Positions 51,678 through 61,092 are shown, numbered from the stretch's first letter. The stretch: 64,000 bases of DNA from JAGVSV01 sp040766135 (GCA_040766135.1 JAXGRA010000001.1:62001-126000); one strand, 5' to 3'. Made by a program: numbers and translations. Notes: generated by a model not told the origin, from the sequence alone.

Positions 51678-52204
51678 TTGCGGCGCGACAGCCGGATGGT
51701 ATCGGCAATGCCGTGCAGCACGCGGCCCACAGCGTTGCTGCGTTTACGTATCTGTACGGCGGCCTCCAGCGCATTGCGCCGGAAATCCAGGTTGTCCGGC
51801 TCTATCTTGACAGCCTCGCGGAAGCTCTGATGTGCGGAATCGTACTGGTTCAGCTTCAGCAGTATACGTCCATTCAGGTCGTACCACTGGGCATCGCGCT
51901 TATCGGCGCGCCCCAGCTGGCAGAGAGCGGACTCATACTGTGTTTGCTTTAGTAGCCGCTCAGCCGAGGCCATGGCCTGCGCGAGGGGCAGTTTTTGGAA
52001 CTTGGGCTTGCGGTTGGCCGCTATGCGCAGCGCCTCCTTGTAGGCAAGGTTCAGCGCCACCATGCGGCGGTGCGCCTCGTCCTGTTCGTGTGCATCGGCA
52101 AACAGGTCAGGGTGGCACTGCTTGGCGCGGTGGTGATAGGCAGCCTTTACCTGCTTTGCGTCGGCATCCTCTGCCACGCCCAGGATTTCAAACGGGGTGG
52201 CCAC
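51674..52204 (-). CDS. J-domain protein with TPR-like C-terminus
   Basis: The 176-residue protein has an N-terminal J-domain (about 3-70) with the HPD motif in KQCHPDLFADAHEQDE, which stimulates DnaK. Residues about 85-150 contain helical repeats like TPRs (YDLNGRILLKLNQYDSAHQSFREAVKIEPDN). It starts with GTG at 52204, one base after the murA stop, behind GGAGG inside murA's end. Confidence 0.88.
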   Translation of the reverse strand: MATPFEILGVAEDADAKQVKAAYHHRAKQCHPDLFADAHEQDEAHRRMVALNLAYKEALRIAANRKPKFQKLPLAQAMASAERLLKQTQYESALCQLGRADKRDAQWYDLNGRILLKLNQYDSAHQSFREAVKIEPDNLDFRRNALEAAVQIRKRSNAVGRVLHGIADTIRLSRRK

Positions 52205-52205
52205 A

Positions 52206-53468
52206 TCAGTCCTCCACAGTGACGCGGGTGATGTCCGCGCCCAGGGCGTTCAGCTTGTCCTCAAAGTGTTCGTATCCGCGGTCGATATACTCCACATGGT
52301 CTACCTCCGTGGTGCCGCGCGCCATCAGGCCTGCGATGACCAGCGCTGCGCCGCAGCGCAGGTCGGAGGCCGATACCTGAGCGCCACGCAGCAGCGTGAC
52401 GCCCTCAATGGTGGCCACATTGCCCGATATGCGCACCGAAGCGCCCATGCGCTCCATCTCCTGCAGGTGCTTGAAGCGGTTGCTGAAGATGTTTTCCGTC
52501 ACCACGCTGATGCCCTTTGCGCGGGTTAACAGCGCGCTGATGGGCTGCTGCAGGTCGGTGGGGAAGCCGGGGTATTCCTGCGTGGAGATGGTCAGGTTGC
52601 GGTGAATATCGCCAAACTGCACGCGGATGATGTCGTCATCATGGCTTACCCGCACGCCCATTTCCAGCAGCTTGGCTGTCAGCGCCTCCATGTGCGTGGG
52701 GATGGTGCCGCGGATGGCCACATCGCCGCGCGTGGCGGCGGCGGCGATCATAAACGTGCCCGTTTCGATCTGGTCAGGGATTACGGTGTAGATGCCGCCA
52801 CGCAGGTGCTCGCGCCCCTCGATGCGGATGGTATCGGTGCCGGCACCGCGCACGCGCGCGCCGATGGAGTTTAAAAAGTTGGCCACATCCACCACGTGCG
52901 GCTCGCGCGCGGCGTTGGTCAGCACGGTGTAGCCCTTGGCCTTGGCGGCGGCCAGCATCACGTTGATAGTGCCGCCTACGGTAATCATGTCAAAATTGAT
53001 GCGCGTGCCTACGGGTCGGCCCTTTAAGTGCAGCGCGCCGCCCATGTCGTTCACTTCCACGCCCAAGGCAACAAACCCCTTGCGGTGCTGGTCAATGGGC
53101 CGGGCGCCGATGTCGCACCCGCCGGGCAGCGGCACATTGGCTTCATTTAAGCGGCCCAGCAGCGCGCCCATAAAATAATAGCTGGCACGCAGCTGACGCG
53201 CCAGGTCATAACTTACTGTACAGCTGTTGACACCGCGTGGGTCAACCACCATCAGGCGTTCACTTGGGCTATAGGAAACGCTGGCGCCTAAACTTCTGAG
53301 GATGTCCTTGAGCACATGGATATCCTGTATGTCGGGCACGTTTTCAATCGTGCAGGGGCCGTCGGCCAGCAATGCGGCCGGGACAATGGCCAATGACGAG
53401 TTCTTGCCGCCGGAGACCGATGTCTCGCCCTGCAGTTGCCGTTCGCCCACGATGACCAGTTTCTGCAC
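52206..53468 (-). CDS. murA: UDP-N-acetylglucosamine 1-carboxyvinyltransferase (MurA)
   Basis: The 420-residue enzyme adds enolpyruvate from PEP to UDP-GlcNAc, the first committed step of peptidoglycan synthesis and the target of fosfomycin. Lys22 is in SGGKNSSL; the reactive Cys is Cys118 in VPLPGGCDIGARPIDQH, so fosfomycin sensitivity is expected. GTG at 53468 follows GAAAGGAGGGACGC. It heads the operon with the J-domain and YgjP proteins. Confidence 0.95.
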   Translation of the reverse strand: MQKLVIVGERQLQGETSVSGGKNSSLAIVPAALLADGPCTIENVPDIQDIHVLKDILRSLGASVSYSPSERLMVVDPRGVNSCTVSYDLARQLRASYYFMGALLGRLNEANVPLPGGCDIGARPIDQHRKGFVALGVEVNDMGGALHLKGRPVGTRINFDMITVGGTINVMLAAAKAKGYTVLTNAAREPHVVDVANFLNSIGARVRGAGTDTIRIEGREHLRGGIYTVIPDQIETGTFMIAAAATRGDVAIRGTIPTHMEALTAKLLEMGVRVSHDDDIIRVQFGDIHRNLTISTQEYPGFPTDLQQPISALLTRAKGISVVTENIFSNRFKHLQEMERMGASVRISGNVATIEGVTLLRGAQVSASDLRCGAALVIAGLMARGTTEVDHVEYIDRGYEHFEDKLNALGADITRVTVED

Positions 53469-53497
53469 CCTTGCGTCCCTCCTTTCAGGTCAACGGG

Positions 53498-53527
53498 ATT
53501 ATATCATGTGCCCGCCAAGTATGTAAA
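53498..53527 (-). promoter_or_regulatory. Promoter of murA
   Basis: TTTACA (53522-53527) and TATAAT (53498-53503) on the minus strand, 18 bases apart, about 30 bases before the GTG start. Confidence 0.75.
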
Positions 53528-53621
53528 GTTGAGGTAAAAACAATGAATATACAAGGGAAACCTTGCATAAATTATCGGCTTTAATATAAGGAAAAAGCAA
53601 AAACAAATGTAAGGGGAGAAC

Positions 53622-54341
53622 TTATCTTAAATCCGCCTCCAGGCGTACGGCGCGGCCGATAACGGTCAAATCCGCCACATTGGCAATCTCACTTTCAAAG
53701 GCCTGGTCAAAGGTTTGCAGCATGACCTGGAAGCGCGGCATCACCTTGGTAACGCGCAACACCTTGCCCACCGGCGTTTCCAGCAGCATCAGCGCGCCAT
53801 CTATCGGCGCTGTGGCCGGCACAATCAGCACCAGATCGCCCTTTTGCACGCGGAAACCGCGCATGGCGTTGTCCGGCGCGGAGAAATAATACACTTTGTC
53901 CGCCGGCGCGCCCTCAATCTTGCCGTCTGCCACCGGCAGCAGGCGGTGCGAAATCTCCTTCATCACGGCATTGTACACCGGCACGTGCTTTAACACACTG
54001 CTCAAGGCATCCAGCCAGATGGATCCCTCCACCGTGCCTTGTTCCTGCGTGCTGGCCGCGGGGGTTGCAGCGGGCTTTTTCATGGCCTGCTGCACGCGCG
54101 GCAGCGCGCTTTGCAAGTCCACCGTGGCGGCGATATCATCCAGCGTAAAGTCTGCCTCAGTTTTTTCGTTCATGCCCATGCTGCGCAAAATGCGCCGCGC
54201 CTGGTCATCCGCAATGATGCGCTTGCCGGATTCCACTTCCAGCAAATATTTATCGCTAATACCGCACTTGCGCGCCACCTGCTTGGCCGTCAGCCCCTGG
54301 CGCGTGCGCTCCAAACGGATCAAATCCCCCAGCCTGCTCAT
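53622..54341 (-). CDS. HTH transcriptional regulator with S24-like C-terminal domain
   Basis: The 239-residue protein has an N-terminal HTH_3 domain (RLGDLIRLERTRQGLTAKQVARKCG, given in part) over residues 3-60 and, from about 155, a C-terminal region like the LexA/S24 peptidase fold: YYFSAPDNAMRGFRVQKGDLV. The catalytic Ser position (normally DSM) reads DNAM, so self-cleavage is unlikely; a Lys is present downstream in GKVLRVTK. ATG at 54341 is used, with TCGGAGGGAGTTATTT. Target unknown. Confidence 0.8.
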   Translation of the reverse strand: MSRLGDLIRLERTRQGLTAKQVARKCGISDKYLLEVESGKRIIADDQARRILRSMGMNEKTEADFTLDDIAATVDLQSALPRVQQAMKKPAATPAASTQEQGTVEGSIWLDALSSVLKHVPVYNAVMKEISHRLLPVADGKIEGAPADKVYYFSAPDNAMRGFRVQKGDLVLIVPATAPIDGALMLLETPVGKVLRVTKVMPRFQVMLQTFDQAFESEIANVADLTVIGRAVRLEADLR

Positions 54342-54384
54342 AAATAACTCCCTCCGAACATCAAAACAAACAATCTCAGTATAA

Positions 54385-54413
54385 ATTATTCGGTATTTGT
54401 AGCGGGTTGTCAA
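54385..54413 (-). promoter_or_regulatory. Promoter of the HTH regulator
   Basis: TTGACA (54408-54413) and AATAAT (54385-54390) on the minus strand, 17 bases apart. Confidence 0.7.
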
Positions 54414-54545
54414 TGTCGATGGTGTTCTGGATTTGTGAACAAGGCCAGTTCAATAGGCAAAAGTGTACAAAAGGAGGATGTTGTGGCATCATTTATTCTG
54501 ATAAATGACAAGGATAAACATGTAACTGCGCAAGGAGCAAACACA

Positions 54546-55541
54546 ATGATAAAGCGTTCAGACAAACACTTGATCGATATTCCAACCCCCAATGGGCATG
54601 CATCCACGCTGGCCTTGGTAGGGGACGACATTTTGCTGGCCTGGTTTGGAGGGACAAAAGAGGGCGAGCCCGATGTTGATATTTATGCTGCGCGGCGCGT
54701 GAACGGCCAGTGGCTGGCACCGTGGCGCATTGCGCAAGAGCAGGGCTTACAGCACTGGAATCCTGTATTTTATGCAGAGGGTACGCGCGTTGAACTGTAC
54801 TATAAAGTGGGTACTCCCATTCCTTCTTGGTATACGCGCCATATGCGTTCCTTTGACGGGGGCAATACATGGACCCAACCCGTAGAACTGGTTCCGGGCG
54901 ACGTTGGCGGCAGGGGCCCTGTGCGCAACAAGCCCATTTTGCTGCGTTCAGGGCTGTTGCTGGCACCGGCCTCCATTGAAAAGGAGGAAACATGGGATGC
55001 GTTTGTGGACATCAGCTCCGATGGCGGGGTGACCTTCACCCGTTCCGACACCGTGCCGTTATGGCGCAAAGGGCATCCCAAGCCTTCCAATACGATTCAC
55101 GAGCCGTTCGAGGTTACTGGCAAGGGCGTTATTCAGCCCACGCTCTGGCAGTCGGATGATGGACATGTGCACATGCTACTGCGTTCCACAGAAGGGGTTA
55201 TCCTGCGCAGTGATTCAACAGATGAGGGGAAAACCTGGTGCCCGGCCTACAGCACCGGCCTTGCCAACAACAACAGCGGCATAGATTTGATCAAACTGGA
55301 TGATGGCCGCATTGCGCTGGTGATGAACCCTGTATCAGGCAATTGGTCTGCACGTACGCCGTTGACCTTATGCATTTCTCTGGATGGAGGTGATTCTTTT
55401 ACAAACCTGCTGAATTTGGAAGTTAATCCAGGGGAATACTCCTACCCGGCCATCTTGGCGCGAGGGAACACCCTGTATATCAGCTATACATGGAATCGCT
55501 TGAAAATAGCGTTTTGGGAGATACAATTGGAACCACGCTGA
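54546..55541 (+). CDS. Sialidase-like (BNR repeat) glycoside hydrolase
   Basis: The 331-residue protein has the BNR/Asp-box fold: SFDGGNTWTQPVE, SSDGGVTFTRSD, STDEGKTWCPAY and SLDGGDSFTNL are Asp boxes. The start LIDIPTPNGHASTLALVGDDILLAWFGGTKEGEPD is typical of a cytosolic family of predicted sialidases or related hydrolases. ATG at 54546 is preferred since GCAAGGAGCAAACACA precedes it; GTG at 54483, also with a good AAGGAGGAT site, would add 21 residues. No signal peptide, so it acts on an imported sugar. Confidence 0.83.
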   Translation: MIKRSDKHLIDIPTPNGHASTLALVGDDILLAWFGGTKEGEPDVDIYAARRVNGQWLAPWRIAQEQGLQHWNPVFYAEGTRVELYYKVGTPIPSWYTRHMRSFDGGNTWTQPVELVPGDVGGRGPVRNKPILLRSGLLLAPASIEKEETWDAFVDISSDGGVTFTRSDTVPLWRKGHPKPSNTIHEPFEVTGKGVIQPTLWQSDDGHVHMLLRSTEGVILRSDSTDEGKTWCPAYSTGLANNNSGIDLIKLDDGRIALVMNPVSGNWSARTPLTLCISLDGGDSFTNLLNLEVNPGEYSYPAILARGNTLYISYTWNRLKIAFWEIQLEPR

Positions 55542-55571
55542 ATATAAATAAAAGAACCTGAAAGGACAGCC

Positions 55572-56510
55572 ATGCATATGAATGATAAGGAAGTTTGGCC
55601 TGTAATGATAACACCCTATACACAAACGGGATCTTTGGACTTCAATGCCCTTGGCCGATTAATTGAATGGTATGAGGCAAATGGAGTGGATGGTTTGTTT
55701 GCTGTGTGCCAATCAAGCGAGATGTTCTACCTTAGTTTGCGTGAACGGATAGCATTGGCACGATTTGTAAAAAATCGAGCAAAAATCCCTGTTGTTGCAT
55801 CGGGACATATTTCCTATGATTTAACCGATCAAATAGATGAAATTAGGCACATAGCAGATACAGGGGTGGATGCGGTTGTTTTGGTCACCAACCGTATATC
55901 TTGCGATAAAGAGAATGCAGATGTTTGGATGAACAACCTAAACGTTATCTTGGATAAAATCGATCCATCCGTATCTCTTGGGTTGTATGAATGTCCATAT
56001 CCATACAAACGCCTGCTTTCTGAGCGTGAGCTTGAATACTGTGCCAATACAGGCCGCTTTTCCTTTCTGAAAGATACATGCTGTGATCTGGTGACACTGA
56101 AGCGTCGCATACAAGTTGTTTCTGGAACGAAAATGAAGCTATACAACGCGAATAGCTCTACTCTATTGAGTTCGATTCGCGCTGGAGCTGATGGTTTTTC
56201 AGGTATTATGGCGAATTTTCATCCCGATCTATATGTATGGCTTATGAAAAACTATCAGCAAAAAGAAGCGCGTGCTGAATGTGTACAGGCGATACTCACA
56301 ATATGTTCCCTCATTGAACGCCAATATTATCCTGTTAATGCAAAGTATCATTTGCGCTCCGCTGGGTTACCCGTTACGCTTTATAGCCGGGTGCTTGTAC
56401 AAAGCGGATTGACCGAAACCTACCAAGATGAAATACGGCAGATGGAGATAGTTGTGCAGGCACAAGGAAAGAAATCATCGGTATGTCTACATAAGATATT
56501 TGACGGATAA
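55572..56510 (+). CDS. Dihydrodipicolinate synthase/N-acetylneuraminate lyase family aldolase
   Basis: The 312-residue class I aldolase has Lys in GRFSFLKDTCCD as the Schiff base residue, preceded by LYECPYPYKR with the catalytic Tyr. It could be a sialic acid aldolase or act on another 2-keto acid; the neighbouring sialidase-like gene favours a sialic acid role. ATG at 55572 follows AAAGGACAGCC. It is clearly AT-richer than both neighbours, a hint of separate origin. Confidence 0.85.
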   Translation: MHMNDKEVWPVMITPYTQTGSLDFNALGRLIEWYEANGVDGLFAVCQSSEMFYLSLRERIALARFVKNRAKIPVVASGHISYDLTDQIDEIRHIADTGVDAVVLVTNRISCDKENADVWMNNLNVILDKIDPSVSLGLYECPYPYKRLLSERELEYCANTGRFSFLKDTCCDLVTLKRRIQVVSGTKMKLYNANSSTLLSSIRAGADGFSGIMANFHPDLYVWLMKNYQQKEARAECVQAILTICSLIERQYYPVNAKYHLRSAGLPVTLYSRVLVQSGLTETYQDEIRQMEIVVQAQGKKSSVCLHKIFDG

Positions 56511-56557
56511 CATTCAAATCACATCCTATGAGGTAGAACGATGAAAGGAATCACTGG

Positions 56558-57965
56558 ATGGGGCTACCGGCCGTACCGGCTGGCGCACCGGCAGCAGGAG
56601 ACGAAGCGTTTGTGGTGCGCATCGCACCAGAGGAACATCATATTGACTTAGAGTGGATAGATAACGGCGCGCCGGAGGCGGAGCATCAGCTGTATTGGCG
56701 TGAAAAGGATGGGGAAGGGCCATACCGCAGCCAGGTGCTAATGGGCACACATGCCCGCATTGAAGGCCTGGATTGCGATACGGATTATGCTTTATGTGGA
56801 GCGTACCGATGGCTCTGCCCGCAGCGCGTTGCGCTTGGCGCGCACAGGCGCGGTACCCGCCGCGCCGGATGGCACCAGGGGCAGCATTGTCAACTACCTG
56901 CACCCGGAGGATGAAGTGTATGCGTTTTCAGGGCGCGCGCTGTGCAGCCCATCGTTTGTCAAGTTGGACAACGGGGCGCTGCTGGCCTCCATGGACGTGT
57001 TTGCGGGCAAAGCGCCGCAGAATCTGGTGTTAATTTTTCGTTCAGACGACGGAGGGCGCACCTGGCGGTATGTGACCGACCTGTTCCCGTGCTACTGGGC
57101 TACGCTGTTTACGCACAAGGGGCGGCTGTACATCCAGGCGTGCTCTACGGAGTACGGCGATATCCTGATCGGTGAATCCACCGATGAGGGTGCCACATGG
57201 TCAAAGCCCGTGCGGCTGTTTGTGGGCAGCTCCTCCCACTTAGAGGCGGGCTGGCAGCGCACGCCCATGCCCATCCTGTCCTATGCCGGGCGGCTGTGGG
57301 TGTCGGTGGATTATGGGGCCTGGGCGCTGGGCGGCCATTCCATCGGCGCGCTGTCCATTGACGAGAATGATGATTTGCTCGTCAGCGAAAACTGGACGTG
57401 TACCGAGCTGGTCGCCTATGATCCCGACTGGCCCGGCGCGCCGCAGGGCCGCACCTCCGGCCTGCTGGAGGGCAGCATGGTGCTCAACCGGCAGGGGCAG
57501 CTGCTCAACATCCTGCGCATCGGTCTGGTGGGCTGTGTGCCTAGCCACGGCGTTGCGGTGGCGCTGGAGGCCGATGCAGCGCAGCCTGAGCGTGCGCTGC
57601 AATTTCACCGGTTCATCGACCTGCCCAGCGGCAGCAACAGCAAGACGCACATCGTGTATGATGCCGTCAGCGACTTGTACATCGCCGTGGGCAATGTGTG
57701 CGTTGACCCCAAAACGCCCGGTCAGCGCAATGTGCTGGCGCTGCAATATTCCAAGGATGTATACAACTGGAAAGTGGCAACACTGCTGTTGGACTATCGC
57801 CACGAAAACCCTCAGGATGTAGGCTTCCAGTATATTTATTTCCTGACGGACGGCGATGACCTGCTGTATCTGTCACGTACCTCGCTCAACGGCGCGCGCA
57901 ATTTCCATGATGCCAACTATTCGGTGATGCACCGGGTGAAGGATTTTCGGAAGTTGTTGGTATAA
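56558..57965 (+). pseudogene. Frameshifted sialidase-like protein
   Basis: A BNR-type hydrolase split over two frames. Frame one, from ATG at 56558 (behind AAAGGAATCACTGG), carries a fibronectin-like domain up to LDCDTDYAL near 56793. Frame two resumes with LYVERTDGSARS and continues to 57965 with the BNR domain (SGRALCSPSFVKLDNGALLASM, FRSDDGGRTWRYV, STDEGATWSKPV). The two parts join smoothly if a +1/-2 shift is made near 56790-56796. Either this is a real disruption, or a sequencing or assembly error in a GC-rich gene. The intact protein would be about 469 residues. Confidence 0.8.
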
Positions 57966-58118
57966 CTGTTGGTATAAAATAGAGGGTTTTTTTACTCGGG
58001 CACAATGCCTGTGGCAAAAATCTGCGCATCAGTGGAAAGATGAAAACTGCTTGTTTTTGTAGTAGAATTAATGTGCTGCAAAAGCATTTAAGTACAACAA
58101 TGCAAAGGGAGATGCGCT

Positions 58119-58856
58119 TTGAAACAGGTTATCAAATGGATATCAATTGTGATGGTTTTTCTGCTTCCTTTGGGCACTCTGGCCGATACAAACCCCTCAT
58201 ATGAATACCCAGTTGAGGAAATTGATGCGTATTTTGCCGATGCGCTGTTTGTGGGGGATTCCATCACCAGGCAGCTGCACAGCTATGTGATCAAGGAGCG
58301 CAAGGAAGGCAACAGGCCGTTAGGAGATGCTGACTTTGTAACGGCCCATAGCTACATGATTTATAATGCCAGCCGCCGCAACTTAGGCTCCAATGAGATT
58401 AACCTGCGCTACAAGGGCAAGGAATACACCTTTGAAAAGTTGCTGCTGCAAATCAAACCCCACAAAGTGTTTTTGCTGTTGGGTCTTAACGACGGAGCCC
58501 GCAAAAACCCGGAAAAACAAATCAACTATTTTACCCGGACGATAGATATTTTTCAGGAAGCGCTGCCAGACTCCACCCTGGTGATACAATCGCTAAGCCC
58601 TGTGACGCACCGGCAGAAAGCGTCCAGCATCCAGCAGCCCAACATTGATGCTTTCAATGAAGTGCTACAGAAATTGTGCGAGGAAAAAGGCGTTGTTTTC
58701 CTGGATATGGCCACCCCGCTCAAGGGGCCGGACGGGCTGTTGCCCACCAGCCTGTCGTCGGACTATTTGGTGCATCTGAATGAAGATGGCCTGAAAATCT
58801 GGATTCATACCCTGCGGCTGTTTGCCCAGGAACGACTGCAGGCGGGCAATCCATAG
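58119..58856 (+). CDS. Exported SGNH/GDSL hydrolase
   Basis: A 245-residue protein with a signal peptide (MKQVIKWISIVMVFLLPLG, cleavage near LAD|T). SGNH blocks: ALFVGDSITRQL (Ser), HKVFLLLGLNDGARK (Asn-Asp), and SDYLVHLNEDGL (His). It resembles exported esterases acting on the cell wall or on polysaccharide acetyl groups. TTG start follows CAAAGGGAGATGCG. The gap before it (57966-58118) shows nothing else. Confidence 0.8.
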   Translation: MKQVIKWISIVMVFLLPLGTLADTNPSYEYPVEEIDAYFADALFVGDSITRQLHSYVIKERKEGNRPLGDADFVTAHSYMIYNASRRNLGSNEINLRYKGKEYTFEKLLLQIKPHKVFLLLGLNDGARKNPEKQINYFTRTIDIFQEALPDSTLVIQSLSPVTHRQKASSIQQPNIDAFNEVLQKLCEEKGVVFLDMATPLKGPDGLLPTSLSSDYLVHLNEDGLKIWIHTLRLFAQERLQAGNP

Positions 58857-58901
58857 GGCGCGCATAAGAAATGTGATTTTCAGCTTTATAAAGTTTGATC
58901 A

Positions 58902-59441
58902 TCATTGCTCGGTCAGCATGATGGACCTCATCATGGCGGTGTGCTCTGCGATTACAATACCATCCCCCAAAACAAGGGGGTAATGGTTTTCGATCTGGAG
59001 GATGTCGTTCTTGCGCTGCACGAGCAAAAAGGAAACGATGTACTGTTTTCCATTTTCCTCTACCGTGTAAATTACGCAAGGCACTTCGATCTCATCGACA
59101 AAAATGCCGCCGATGACCGTGTCCGATGCTTCGACATCATCCTGCCCGGATTGAAGCACCAGGCCGTCCAGCAGCTCGTCCATGGACTTGTCCGTGACGC
59201 TCAGAAAACTGATGTAGGCGTGTTCATCATCCAGAAAGCGGATGGTGTCGGGTGTTTCCGTGCTGGGGGCAAAATGCACGGGATCGTAGGACATGGTCAC
59301 ACCCAGTGTGCTTTCCCAGCGTTCCATCGAGACATCGATCGCATCTTCGTCCAGCCATACGGAAATGGTGTGGGTTTCAGCATAAGCCATGGTCGTCAGG
59401 CACAGCAGCAGAATACACAGCAGGGACATCGCCCGTTTCAT
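58902..59441 (-). CDS. Exported hypothetical protein
   Basis: A 179-residue protein with a signal peptide (MKRAMSLLCILLLCLTTMA, cleavage near YAE|T). The rest is a small acidic soluble domain with no family I recognise. It has two Met codons at the start (59444 and 59441) behind GGAGGATCAT; the second gives better spacing. The gene converges with the SGNH gene. Confidence 0.7.
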   Translation of the reverse strand: MKRAMSLLCILLLCLTTMAYAETHTISVWLDEDAIDVSMERWESTLGVTMSYDPVHFAPSTETPDTIRFLDDEHAYISFLSVTDKSMDELLDGLVLQSGQDDVEASDTVIGGIFVDEIEVPCVIYTVEENGKQYIVSFLLVQRKNDILQIENHYPLVLGDGIVIAEHTAMMRSIMLTEQ

Positions 59442-59640
59442 CATATGATCCTCCATTTGTTTGATTGTGTACCTATTATATCATGGTTTGACATTGGATC
59501 GACATACAGTTTACACTTAAAACCAGACATTATACGAATTTTCTTTGAAGCGGCGAAATCAATTTGCCATGTTATCAATTTGCTGCGCTGATTCCTGCTT
59601 TTCAAGAGATACAAAAGAAACAGCAACGGGTTTGCAGAAT

Positions 59641-59745
59641 GTGGTCAAACATGATCGTTTTAGACCATACTACCCCAAATGGTAGGTAGATATATTGTAT
59701 GTTTTGTGTTAATCCTTATTAGAGAAGTTTTATTAATTATAAGGA
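59641..59745 (+). repeat. Conserved leader element, copy A
   Basis: This stretch before the Ig-like secreted protein contains TGGTCAAAC...GTTTTAGACCA (imperfect dyad), then ATACTACCCCAAATGGTAG (CTACC-N6-GGTAG dyad), then TTTTGTGTT, GAAGTTTTATT and AAGGAAGG. The same blocks occur in the same order at 61177-61305. The rest of the 59442-59778 gap holds no gene. Confidence 0.7.
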
Positions 59746-59778
59746 AGGTGCTCTACTGAAGGAAGGAGATGACTTTTC

Positions 59779-61092
59779 ATGAAAAAGACCTCTGTTTTGA
59801 CGCTGATCCTCCTATTGTCAGCCCTTGTCGTACTGACCGCGCTGACAACCCTGCCGGCGGTCTGTCTTGCGGCGGATGAGCTGTCGGTTGATTTGTCTCT
59901 GGACAAGGGGCCGGTCATCCAGGCCGGGGACAGCCTGACGGTGACCCTGACCCCGTCCGGCGGCCGTCCGCCCTATACCTACAGGCACGTGATGTCCGTT
60001 TTTGAGCATGGAGAAAACCATTTCTTCTGTTTTGGGGATGTGCCGGACAGCAGCCATACCTGGACGGTAGAATTTGGCGAAATGGTTTGGCTGAAAGGCA
60101 TTGTCTGGGACGCGAACGGTACGATGGCTTCTTGTGAGACTACCCTTGAGGTGAAGGGCGGCGTGTGCAATCCGCTCGTAGTCACAGGCGAGTTCCTCAG
60201 CCCCGGCAACGTCATCAATGTGGGAGATACCATCACCTACTCTGTCTTTGTCGAGGGCGGGCAGCCGCCATACACCTATGAGTACAAGCTGAGCCTGTAT
60301 CAGGACGATTGCTGGATCGTGCCCGAAGATGGCCACAGCGTATTTGACACCAACAGCTTCAGCTATAAAATTACTCGCGGCGACAAAGGAGACTTCTTTT
60401 CCAGCGTGCGAGATGCCTTGGGGCGCGTGTTTTATACGGATACACCTGTCGAGTTTACCATTCTTGGAGATGAACACGCGCCCATGAACCTCAGCGCAAC
60501 GCATAGCCTGGAGAAACTCGGTACGAACAAGTACCGGCTGACCATCCAGGCCAGCGTCATAGGCGGCACCCGGCCTGTGGAATATATTTGCCGGTGGTAT
60601 TCGTCCAATAGCGAGGGGGGAAGTCACGATATCTACAGAAATACGGATGGCTTGTTCGTCCTGGAGGGAGATTTTACCGGGATGCGTGTCAATATATACG
60701 CGATTGATGCTGACGGCTGGAACAGCGAGGATCAGCTTGATTTCTTCTTTGACGCCAAGGATGCGGTCTATCCGATTCGGACTGATTTGATCAGGGTCAG
60801 TCCGTTGGAAATTTCCCTGAGGGAAGACTGGCTCATTCCGAACTGGAGAGAACGGATCGCGCGGCTGCATGATATCCCTGAGCTGTCTTCAGACCCCATC
60901 CCTATCCCCCTCCCGGACTTGAGCAATCCTAGGCTGACCACCCCTGTACAGATCAATCCCGGACAGATCAATCCCGGGCTGCTCAATCCTGAGCTGACAG
61001 CGCCTAAGATTGTGCAGCCGGAAATCTCCCAGCCCAGCATCACAGCGCCTCAGCTTCCATCCATGCAGTTGCCAAGGTTTCCAAATCCATAA
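59779..61092 (+). CDS. Secreted protein with three Ig-like domains and a proline-repeat tail
   Basis: The 437-residue protein has a signal peptide (MKKTSVLTLILLLSALVVL, cleavage after CLA|A). Three similar Ig-like domains follow, recognised by the repeated SGGRPPYTY / EGGQPPYTYEY / IGGTRPVEY. The tail from about residue 375 has a five-residue rhythm with Pro in the third place (INPGQ-INPGL-LNPEL-TAPKI, then VQPEI and more). No sortase motif or anchoring helix is visible. ATG at 59779 follows GAAGGAAGGAGATGAC. Function unknown; a surface or matrix protein is plausible. Confidence 0.75.
   Translation: MKKTSVLTLILLLSALVVLTALTTLPAVCLAADELSVDLSLDKGPVIQAGDSLTVTLTPSGGRPPYTYRHVMSVFEHGENHFFCFGDVPDSSHTWTVEFGEMVWLKGIVWDANGTMASCETTLEVKGGVCNPLVVTGEFLSPGNVINVGDTITYSVFVEGGQPPYTYEYKLSLYQDDCWIVPEDGHSVFDTNSFSYKITRGDKGDFFSSVRDALGRVFYTDTPVEFTILGDEHAPMNLSATHSLEKLGTNKYRLTIQASVIGGTRPVEYICRWYSSNSEGGSHDIYRNTDGLFVLEGDFTGMRVNIYAIDADGWNSEDQLDFFFDAKDAVYPIRTDLIRVSPLEISLREDWLIPNWRERIARLHDIPELSSDPIPIPLPDLSNPRLTTPVQINPGQINPGLLNPELTAPKIVQPEISQPSITAPQLPSMQLPRFPNP

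Noticed and set aside
54435..54545. Longer N-terminus for the sialidase-like protein from 54435
   Set aside because: The first Met has no ribosome site, and the family pattern starts close to the ATG at 54546; GTG at 54483 remains a possible alternative.
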